From the NCBI GenBank assembly GCA_000711775.1, contig ARYC01000218.1, forward strand, positions 62,001 through 126,000: a stretch of 64,000 bases of DNA, written 5' to 3'. This DNA is from Oxytricha trifallax (lineage: Eukaryota; Ciliophora; Spirotrichea; Sporadotrichida; Oxytrichidae). Positions 1-10,000 of the stretch are shown piece after piece. The notes beneath the pieces were generated by a model. It did no database searches. It was given only the letters and a program-made list of their open reading frames with translations, and had not been told where the DNA came from. Within the stretch, counting starts at the first letter, position 1; each line of letters opens with the position of its first letter. Made by a program: the position numbers and the translations under genes.

Positions 1-1542
1 AAGTTGACGTAATCAGAGTATATCTGTTTAAAAAATATGGATATTATCAATAAATAAGATTTTAAAAGTTAATAAGAATTTATCTACCTCAATTTCAATT
101 ATTATTATAACTGAAGTTTCCTATTATCTTTGATTTTATCATCTTATTATCCTATATTTCTATCCACATAATTCCTCACTATAGAGAAATTAAATAGCTA
201 TTTTTCAATTTTAAATAATAAATGTATTAAGTATTTAATTATATTTTACATATTTAATATTTTTTAAAAGGATTCAAACTGCAAATTCTACAGTATTATG
301 TTTATAGGGGGGGGAAATATTAAATAAATAACATTTATTGTAAATGGTAGGTAAAATTGTTAATATAAATTATTAGATTTTATATTTTTCGATTTAAAAT
401 ATCTTTAATTTTTATGAAACAGTTCTTCTATGAGCACAATGTTTATAATGAATAGCTGTTCTAACTGAGACTCACCTCCCCTTCCTAAACCGAGATACCA
501 CTCCCTACTGTATAAAATACTCTATTTATAAGAAATAATTTTATCTACAAGTTGTGAATCTAACTCATTCAAGACATTCTAGAGTATGAAATTAAAATAT
601 ATTAAAACTTTATTTAATAGTTGTATGTGTCTAAAAATAAATAATGATGGATTAGTGAAATCCATAAGAAAACTGTTTATATTTTAATTTCATGCCCTAG
701 AATGTCTTGAATGAGTTAGATTCACAACTTGTAGATAAAATTATTTCTTATAAATAGAGTATTTTATACAGTAGGTAGTGGTATCTCGGTTTAGGAAGGG
801 AGTTAAACAATAGCTTTAAATCAATCATTATATCCAATTGAAAATATCTTAATCCAATATTTAATAAACTTTAAAATTGACTTATTTATTTAAGGTAATT
901 TTACAATATAGTATAATTTTGTGTTTTATATCCAAGTTATATATTCATTAAATAATAAATCTTAATTAACTAATCTAATAAAAAACAAAAAATAAAAAGC
1001 ATAACAAAAACGTTAGTATATTGGCAATTATAATTGAATTAAAATTTATTATTAAAAATTACTCAATATTTTGTTTAGAATTCATTGATTTTTGTAAATT
1101 TCTATTTATTATTATATTATCTTAATAATATTAAAAATTAAAAGCTTTTCTCAAAATAAAAATCGTTTACTTATGTTATTTTGATAAGTATAATTAGAAA
1201 TTATTTTTTTCATTTTTTTTGATTATTTTGCAACATTTTAATAAAATTGTAATTCAATCTATACAAAAATATTTTAATTAATTCTCATATTAAAGGCTTT
1301 CTAATCATTACATTGCAAAATAAAATTAAAAAAATCATAAAATAGAAGTAAACTTCTCCATCATGGATAAATTATAATTAATCAAAATTTATCTTAATTT
1401 AAAGTTTAACTTTATTTTTTTAATCATCATTAATTGTTTTAATGTTGTAAATTTGAATTCTGAAAGAAATCTGGTTATAATAATTAAAAAATAAAGCCTA
1501 ATAGCATTTATATATTCGAAATTTTGATTCATGATTTAAAAT
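1..1542. other. AT-rich noncoding stretch
   Basis: Apart from the foldback element at 477-802 I see no gene, RNA gene or conserved motif. The sequence is AT-rich with short homopolymers and a G run near 308. It is presumably intergenic, germline-limited DNA 3' of the first oxidase gene. Confidence 0.5.
477..802. repeat. Foldback (inverted-repeat) element, 124-bp arms
   Basis: Positions 477-600 and 679-802 are near-perfect reverse complements separated by a 78-bp spacer. The outer ends read CTCCCCTTCCTAAACCGAG and its complement. No coding frame is visible, and no other copy was noticed in the window. It is most simply a MITE-like foldback element in germline-limited DNA upstream of the oxidase cluster. 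Arm similarity is directly visible; mobility is inferred. Confidence 0.85.
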
Positions 1543-2946
1543 TCATCCGTCAAAAAGGTTTTTCTGTCTCCTGTTTAAATTCAACTTCCTTATTTTTGAA
1601 AATTAAAAGTATTCTTAATAAGTAATGTTCTGTATAATAGTATATTAATTATCTGGTTATATTTATTCTACAAAACAACTAACAAACAAGTCATAATTAA
1701 TTTTGGAAATTTCTTCATCTAATTTAATATTTTAAACTTATTCGTCATTTTCTTCAGTGACATAAACTTGCAAATTTTCTATTTCTTCATCAGGCTTGAG
1801 ATCGGAAAAATAGTGATTGAATTCTCTGTGAACGCTTTCGTCAGCTCTTATTGAAAGGACCATGTCTCTGAATGTTGCGTCATCAGATAACTAATATTGT
1901 AGGAATAAATTCGAAATTGGGAATTTAAAATTAATTTAATTTAATTTAAATCAAAATCGTGGCAGTTAAGGTCGCCCAATTTAAAAAATCTTGGGCTCAT
2001 TTGATAGAGAATTCAAAATTAATGGACTTTACTATTGGCGGTACTATTTTATTGCATCGAGGGAGCGAGATTACTTCACTTTAATGTGAGGGTATATTTT
2101 ATTGATTTTAGAGGTGCTTAATTAAAATAGAGTTATCTCGCTCCTTCGATGCAATTAAAAAGTACCGCCAATAGTAAAGTCCAGCTAATTTTGAATTCTC
2201 TATTGAATGAGCCCAAGATCTTTTAAATTGGACACCTTTAACTGCCACGATTTCGATTTAAATTAATTTTAAATTCCAATTTCGAATGTATTCCTACTAT
2301 AATAGTCTCTCGCCATCTTTGAAGCTTATACATTGAATTCTGGTAGATACCCAGCATCCATTTGTTTCAAGAAAATTGAATATGTGTGGACAGCCTCCTC
2401 TTCCAAATAGCCAACAAATCTGTGGCAAAATCTTGGACTGATTAAGTACCATAGAAAGTAAAAATTCCAGAAAACGCCTTACCCCATTGCTATCATTGCT
2501 CTAAATAGATAAGATGGATTCTTGTAGTTCATAAACAAGAATAAATGAGTTCTCTCATTCTCAGCTTCCTCAAGCAAATAGTGAATAAACCCTCTATCTG
2601 GCTTTAAAGTTCTAAGACTTTTAAGATGGATTGTCATGCCTCCACACATGCCTGGTACTCCAGCAATAGTTTCTAAGAAAATTACTCTATTTAACCACAG
2701 CCTACCAGAGTATCGGTCTTAGTTGTACCCTGTCAATAAATCAAATAGTCTTCTAAAATTCTTTACAGTTGTTAATGCTAATCTATCTGTAAAATCAGCA
2801 GGTTTTCTGTGAGTAAAATTTAATTTCTCAATATCTTTTAATTAGTAAATTGGATGAGGCATTAAATGATTCTTTGGATCGAGAGTCATCCTAAGTTTTG
2901 GTAGTAGGTCCACTAGTTTTGATTTTTTCTATATAAATTGGTTCAT
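1543..2946 (-). CDS. AOX: Alternative oxidase, paralog 1 (AOX-1)
   Basis: Mitochondrial cyanide-insensitive ubiquinol oxidase, a di-iron protein of the inner membrane that reduces oxygen without pumping protons. Diagnostic family motifs are visible in order: [38 protein letters not shown] and [14 protein letters not shown], which carry the Glu and His iron ligands. The start is ATG at 2946. One IES (the MITE at 1897-2304) interrupts the gene just before the last iron-ligand helix; removing it gives [17 protein letters not shown] in frame. TAA/TAG must be read as Gln. Unlike its two neighbours, which end in PEPTK plus TGA, this paralog has no TGA until 1543, giving a C-terminal tail of about 65 low-complexity residues. 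It is the most divergent of the three tandem copies. The family call is firm; the true 3' end is uncertain. Confidence 0.9.
1897..2304. mobile_element. Foldback MITE acting as an IES in AOX-1 (family copy 1)
   Basis: Two arms of about 200 bp are reverse complements, with outer ends GTAGGAATAAATTCGAAATTG and inner ends CATCGAGGGAGCGAGA, meeting near 2100. It is flanked by the 5-bp direct repeat TAATA (1892-1896 and 2300-2304). Removing the element and one repeat restores the AOX reading frame, so TAATA serves as the pointer. Two more degraded copies lie at about 12960-13135 and 17365-17765. Confidence 0.9.
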
Positions 2947-3124
2947 TGTTTTGTTTGCTTTGCTATTTTTTAAAAATAAATTACAAATTACATTTTCTTC
3001 CGCTATTTATAGTCATAGAAGCATATTCTAACAAAAAATCTAGTTGGTTTAAATAATTATTAATGTTAAAACATTTATGTTGTGAAGTTTTTATTAATTT
3101 ATCAACAAAAATTTGCTATTTTAG

Positions 3125-4217
3125 TCATTTAGTGGGTTCAGGATTCTCCTAAAATCTAATATGAGCAGTATCAAGATTTATATCGTCAACGTTCAATAAA
3201 TCTACATCATCTTTCTTTTAAAGCTCACAGAAGTAATGATTAAATTCTCTGTGAACTACTTCATCTGCTCTTAGGGCCAGGAGCATATCTCTGAATTTAG
3301 CATCCTCAGGCAAGTTATAGTAATCCTTTGCGAGTTTAGGTGCCGGTTCGTTCTATAATTCTTTCAAGTTTCCATTATCTATCTATAATTGAAATGTAAA
3401 ATAGAATGGATTTAATATTTGCCATTATTAACTTATTAGCTATACTTGAGGAACATAGTATAATTATATATAGCTTCTTCTTCAAGATAGCCCATAAATC
3501 TGTGACAAACATAGGGACTAAAGATATAGGTCAAGAAGAACACATTCCAGAAAGCAATTTGTTTGAATGCGATGCCCATTCTTGAAATGAATTTTGGCTT
3601 TTAATAGTTCAACCACAAGTAAAGATGAGTTCTTTCGTTTTCTGATTCCTCAAGCATGAAATGTACCAAGGCTCTGTCTGTCTTCATGTCTTTCAAGTTC
3701 TTAAAGTATTTTGCAGTACCTACGACTAATCCACTTTATTATAAAATAAAAAGTGCTTGATTGTTATCGATGAAAAAGTAATGAAGTATATATATAAAAT
3801 TCAGGTATGGGAGCGATTGATTCAAGCAAGACCATTCTATTGAACCAAGTCTTAGCATCTCTCTTCTGAGCATCTTTTCCTGTAAGTGCGTCAACAAATA
3901 AGCGAAGACCTCCAATCCATCTAAGTGCGAACTTATCTCTAAAATTGTGTGGTTCTCTGTGCGTAAACTTTACATCCTGAATGTCATTTAAGTTGTACCA
4001 TTTATAAAAAATAATTTCATATTTATTTTTTTATATTAAATTTCCCATTATTAATATTAATTGATTGCTGAGCTAGTAAATGCCGTCTTGGATCTATTGA
4101 TATCTTGTGCTTAGGAATTAGCTCCTTAATTTATTTAATTTAATTGATGAATCATATTAAATTTCTAATTTATCAAATAAAAATTCCACATTATTAATTA
4201 ATGCTGACTCTTTTCAT
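3125..4217 (-). CDS. AOX: Alternative oxidase, paralog 2 (AOX-2)
   Basis: Second tandem ubiquinol oxidase copy. It starts with MKRVSI at 4217 and ends ENPEPTK plus TGA at 3125. The iron-ligand motifs VLLESIAPIPG, LEESENERTHLYLWLN, GYLEEEAIYNYT and [15 protein letters not shown] are present. Interruptions are IES-like: near the start (about 4134-4206, joining SI to KELIPKHK), near 4020-4075 (after LLAQQ), the 70-bp IES at 3734-3803, and near 3385-3440 before DNGNLKELQ. The end of this paralog contains TAG inside FQENPEP, read as Gln, and a genuine TGA stop, which helps fix the genetic code. Most similar to AOX-3. Confidence 0.9.
3734..3803. other. IES in AOX-2, pointer CA/TG
   Basis: A 70-bp AT-rich insert between the codons for APIPG and LVVGTAKYF. 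The repeat TG (coding strand) lies at both edges, and its ends lack GT..AG, so it is an IES rather than an intron. Removal gives CCTGGATTAGTC, in frame. AOX-3 carries a much longer IES at the same codon position. Confidence 0.75.
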
Positions 4218-4537
4218 TTATGTCTGATCGTTCTTGAGCTAAGAATGTATAGTAGCTTTTGTATTTAAGAATTATATACTAAATTTAAAGCAGGCTAATT
4301 AAATTTAGTCGAGATTACTGAGTCATTTACTATTTGACAAAATTCTATATTTATCAATTATTTCTTCTAGAAAATTAAGGCATACTATTATTCAAGCTTA
4401 CTGAAATAATCAATGAATATTAAAATGATTATTAATTCAATGTATGTTAGTGATAATTTATGCATTATCATTCAAACTATATTTAGAATTTTAATTTGTT
4501 AAATTAAATAGATCTTCTAGAATCTATTAAAACCAAT

Positions 4538-6474
4538 TCACTTAGTAGGCTCAGGATTTTCTTGAAATCTAACATGCGAAACATCTAGGTTTATATCATC
4601 TACATTTAACTTATCTACTTCGTCCTTCTTACTGAGTTCACAGAAGTAGTGATTGAATTCTCTGTGAAGACTCTCGTCAGCCCTTATAGAAAGCACCATG
4701 TCTCTGAATTTAGCATCTGCGGGTAAGTTATAGTAATCCTTAGCCAGCTAAGGTGCTTCCATGTTCTAAAGCTCTTTCAAGTTTCCACTGTCTATTTATA
4801 AATTAATGAACAAAGTTTTTTTATAAATAGAGCTAACAAAAATATTGTTAAATAAAGGTTTTTAATTTATTGTAAGATTTATTATACTTAAGGAACATAG
4901 TATAGTTAAAGATAGATTCTTCTTCCATATAGCCAACAAATCTATGCACATAATAAGGACTGATCAAATATGAAATAAAGAATATATTCCAGAGAAGGAA
5001 TTGTTTAGCCGCTATACCAAATTTAATTAACATGCCTGGTTTCCTCAGATTCATGAACAAATTAAAAATTTGGGCATTTTATTTTTAAAAATAACAAAAA
5101 GAGGTGAGTCCTTTCATTTTCAGCTTCTTCTAATAATAAATGTATCATGGCTCTATCTGGTTTCATTGAACTTAGAGATCTTAAATGCTTCGCAGTGCCA
5201 GCTACTAATCTTAACAATATTTTATGAATGCACAATTTTTATTTCAAGAATAAAGAAATATAAAAAGTATTGGGGATGAGCTAAGATGGGGTAGAAGGAT
5301 TTTTTATAAGCTTAAAATGTTTTTAAAAAATTTCAATTACCCACCCCATGAGTATTTCACTATATAAATAATACAAAATCAATTATTTTAATTAGAACTC
5401 TTTCATGACCCTCACTTACATGACAGATTTACTAATTGTATATTATAATTATTTCATAAAAAAAAAGATATCAATTAAAGAAAAAATTGCTATAATAATT
5501 AGGATTGATAATTTAGTTTTTAAAACATAGATTTTTAAGTTACATATATTTTTCATTTGAGTCTTATTAATTCTTCTTTGTTCCTACCTTTTAATATTTT
5601 GTTGATGCTTATATTATTTTCTATTATAGCTAATATTTACCTCGAGCTCCCTTTGAGGTACTGAGTGGTATTTATTATGGGTTTAGGGAGCACAAAATAT
5701 ATACTATAAACAAATTGTTTAAGAATTAATCTGGATTTATTTTAGTAAAGAATTAAATAATAATAGAAAATTCTTCTTTAAATAAAAATTTTTTGTTAAG
5801 TCCTTTTATTATATTCAAAAGCTTGACAATATACGCCATTTAACTAAAATTTCATGAAAGGGTTTATTTAGAAAAAGGGATTAAAAGTATGATATGGAAT
5901 TTGGTATTTATAGGGAGTGATGGGAATTATCCGATTTATAATTTTGACATTTTTTAAAAATATATTCTGCATAGAATTATTATACCCCCCTATTAATTTA
6001 AATCCAGGAACTATTCCTAGTGCTTCAAGAAATATAAATCTGTTATACCATTATGTAGTAGTTCTTTTCTGATGGTCCTTCCCCGTCAAAGCATTCATAA
6101 TGACTTCCATTAAACCTACAGTTCTTAATTATTTTAAGCTCAATATTATCAATAATCATTATAATAACTTAAAAATTCTAAAATAAATAATTTGAAATTA
6201 TTAGGGTTACAATGATAAATCATTCATAAAAATGCTATACATATTGAAATAAATAAGTGATATCAAAATGGATGATATTGATGTAATTTAAACCTTTATA
6301 TAAATGTTTATTTCTTAATGCAAATTTATCAGTGAAGTTCTATGGCTCTCTATGGGTAAACTTAATGGCTTGAATATCATTTAGATCATAAACTTGCTAC
6401 GCTAAGAGATGTCTTCTGGGATCAATCACTATTTTATGCTTAGGAATAAGTTCCTTGATGCTTACTCTTTTCAT
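4538..6474 (-). CDS. AOX: Alternative oxidase, paralog 3 (AOX-3)
   Basis: Third tandem ubiquinol oxidase copy. It starts MKRVSIKELIPKHK at 6474 and ends ENPEPTK plus TGA at 4538. Iron-ligand motifs: [40 protein letters not shown] and [16 protein letters not shown]. It is the most fragmented of the three. IESs lie at about 6130-6315 (between KFALRN and VGLMEV), 5211-6004 (after VPG), 5062-5098 (inside [12 protein letters not shown]) and about 4796-4885 (before IDSGNLKEL). The interruption after VPG and the one before (I)D(S/N)GNLKEL fall at the same codons as in AOX-2, so those IES positions probably predate the duplication. Confidence 0.9.
5062..5098. other. 37-bp IES in AOX-3, pointer TTTGTT
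   Basis: A small insert between the codons of HLF and MNL. The 6-bp repeat AACAAA (+ strand) occurs at 5056-5061 and 5093-5098. Dropping one repeat plus the insert restores HLFLFMN, identical to AOX-1, which has no IES here. Confidence 0.85.
5211..6004. other. 794-bp IES in AOX-3, pointer GATT
   Basis: A long insert at the same codon position as the 70-bp IES of AOX-2. AATC (+ strand) at 5207-5210 and 6001-6004 forms the pointer, and removal gives VPGLVAGTAKHL. The interior is AT-rich, contains no recognisable gene, and has a few GC-richer patches near 5275-5345 and 5640-5690. Confidence 0.8.
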
Positions 6475-6479
6475 ACTCA

Positions 6480-7070
6480 ATTTCAATTATTATTTTCTTA
6501 AATCAATATAAAGAAAATATTTATTTATAAAATTTGGTTTAGGTAAAGGCAAAGTTTAGAGTGTAATTTATTGGTTATTTGTTTATTTAATAATTACTGA
6601 GTATATTTTAATTTTCAAAACAAATTTAAAACAGATAATTTCGTAAATTATTATATTTTAATAAGTTTTCTAAAATCAATATTGAGAATGAATATTAATT
6701 ATTAAGAATCTCGTTATTTAGGATTAATTTGGTTGTTTAATTCATATAATAGAAATATACCAATTCATAACGATTCTTTTATTTCCTTATTTTTTATTTT
6801 AATTATAATGATTTCTTTTACTTTTCTTAAGAGTTAAACTTATTATGCTGAGTATTTTGCTGTTACTGCATTAAATCAAGTTGAAAAATTAATAAAACAA
6901 ATAATAAAAGTCATTGAATTACGCAAATAACAAATATACTAATTTGGCTAGGGAACACATTGCTAAAATAGAATAATTACTCCTGGTTTTTAATCAATTA
7001 ATTAAAATAAATAAACATAACATTTCATTTTGATAATTTTGTCACAATATCCCCTCAAATATAATTACTA
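6480..7070. other. Noncoding spacer
   Basis: AT-rich sequence between the AOX cluster and the kinase gene, with nothing recognisable. It presumably contains the macronuclear chromosome ends of both genes. Confidence 0.4.
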
Positions 7071-7072
7071 TA

Positions 7073-10000
7073 TCAATTTAAAACCAGCAAGTTATAGGTG
7101 GCTGTAGCGTGATTGAGTTCACCCTTATTGAGGCCTTCTCTAACTACTTTTCTTGGAAGCCCCATTCCTTCCATTACTTGCAAAGCTTCTTCATTCATGT
7201 GCATTGTTGCGAAATCTTGGGTTATTGCACAGTAGTCTGTGTATGACAGTTTGGCTTTAAATATATAAAAATATTGTAGTTTATTCTAAAAATAATAAAG
7301 ATCATTTTTAAACAAAAGCGATCAAATTTCAAATACAAATTAATTAATTTATAATTAGTTAGAGCATATTTTTTACAAAAATTATGAGTATAGATTATTT
7401 TTATGAAATTATGGCTTTGAAAGATGAAGGGGAGAGAAAGAGATTATCAACCAATACTTGATTGATATCAGGCTCTTACTAATTATTTCCTTATGTTTCA
7501 TTTATCTAATTAGATGGGAAAGAAGAAGACCCACCACCAAGGGTGTACATATCTCTCTTATTCAACATAGTGCCGTTACTATTTGCAAAATCAAGCATGT
7601 CATCTTCTCCAAGCATCATGCCCATTCAAAACCCCAAAACCCCTTAGTGAGGTTTATAAGTGCTTTGATTTGTAGGGTATAGTTGGGGTCTTATTGGGGT
7701 TAGTAGAGAAAACACAGTTTTTATGCGAATTTAATGAATATTTAATGAGTATTAGAGTACTTAATTCAAACAAATTTAATCTGCTTGTCTTTGTTGTATC
7801 TTATGAATCTTGCTCTCTATAGTGGCTCAAGTATGTCATCTAAGGATTATCTAGGATATGAAGGAGCTCTCACGATTATCATCTCTACTATGCTTTTTAT
7901 TTCTTCGCAGACATCTTCTTACTTTATATGCTTCTAAGCTAAGCTAATTGATTGTTTTTCATGCTTTGTACCAAAGTAAGACATACATTCCATGTCACTT
8001 TCTAATATTATTGCTGCTACTGCCCAAACATCCCATTAAACAGAACCATTAGTCCACTTCTCTCTTATTGGGAAGTAACCTGGAGTACCAAGTACCTGTG
8101 CTAAAGTGACAATCTCCTATCTTAAAGCTCTATTGAAATCGATAACCACTACTTCTAAAGGGCAGAGATTTAGCATAACGTTTTCAGGCTTCAAATCTCT
8201 ATGAACATATCCAAGTTCATGCAACTCCTTAACACCCTGAATCATATCTGAGAGTATATCGTTTAAATCATCAGGGTATCTATTGTGATATAGGTAGTCT
8301 CTCAGAGTCATCTCAAATTTCTTTAGCCTTAATGCGATGAAACCATAACTTAAAATAACACCATTTAGCTTAAGCAAATTCTTGCAGTCTTTTCTTTAGG
8401 CCTCTCTAAGTACCATGTATTCATTAGCAAACTCGTTCTAATACTGTTGGTTCTTAATAAGATAACTGAATGGATACACCTTGTATGCATACTCATCAAC
8501 TACTATGAGCTTTGCTTTTGCAGGCACGTTTATATTCAAGTAGTTTTCAATACAAGTGCTGAGATCAACTGCATTTAATGCAGGTATATTCATAGCCTTC
8601 GCTTAGAAGCATGCTAAAATTGTATTACCTGCTGGCTGGTTCATCGATTCATATCGCTTCTGTCTCTTGAGTCTCTCTTGCTGCTCTCTTTATGACTCAA
8701 GAGTATTAGATTTTCTTTTAGCTGGCACTAGTTTTTTAGTCTCTTAATCTTCAATCAAGAACTCACTGAGGTGATGCTTTTGCATATGCCTTTTAACTTT
8801 AGCTGAGTGAGTATATGATTTCATGCATGTCGTACACTAATACCTACCATCTACCTTTTCATGCTTGAAATAGATCTTGGCTTTGCCAGAGTGTACCTCT
8901 TTAAGGTGTCTCTTCAAGCTTTGTTCAGTTGAGAAATGATTCTAGCAGTCTTCACATTAATATGTTTTTATCTTTTCGATTGGTTGCTGTTCTTTTAGCT
9001 CCTCAACATAATCAATTTAAGTTTAAACCCCTATCTCTGCACTCTCCCTCTGGTTTAATACTTCTATGATAAAAACCTCTGCTTCAAATTCAAGAGCTCT
9101 TAGCTCTACCTCCCTCTCAACATAAATGATTTCAGGCTTTTTAGTGGAGCCAAAGTTGAGCATTGATTGACCTGCTCCTAAAAGTGCCGCTCTACGATTT
9201 AAGTTGACCGCCATGTTTAAATTCAAATTTAAATTTCTATTATAAAGCTCTTAAAACCTCTATAGCTATATCTGGACTATATAGGAGTTGCAACAGCATT
9301 AATGATGGTTTGATCTAAGCTCTAAGACTTCATATTTATACTCAGTTTATAAGTATAATTTTCGTAATTTTACTCTTAATAATTTTGATTCTGGTACCAA
9401 CTCAGATAAAGTTCAGGTTGGTACTGGTACCAATTAAGTTTTAAACCAGATTGGAACTTTTCCATTAAAACCTCACTGGATTAAAACTAGGTACTAATTA
9501 AGTTTTGGTACTATTAAATTGGTACCAATTAAACTTAAACGAATTTAGTACCGGTACTAATTAAATTTAAACAAATTTAGTACTAATTTAATGGAACTAA
9601 ATTGATAAAAATGGAGCTCCATCTCTGAAGTTTGTTACAGCTTCTGCGAACTTTCTCCACGTATCTTTACAGGGTTGACCTCCTATAAGATGCCCATATT
9701 TAATAGTAAGTTTTTAAACAATAGGATCCAGAAGTCTATAAATTATAATTTGAAATTCATTAATAGGAAGAGGAACAAAGATGGAATCACTCAATGATCA
9801 AATGAAAAGAGTCGAGGCTCAAGAAATGATCTCAAGATTCAGAAGTAAGGAAGATCTCTATCGATATTTAACTTTACATGGTAAGATAACTTGACGACTA
9901 TTGACATCTTAAACAGTTGGATTATTCCTTCCGACGATGGAAGGTACCAAAATCTCATTTCTAAGAGCGATACTCTGTGATGAGAAGAAAGCCTTCAAAA

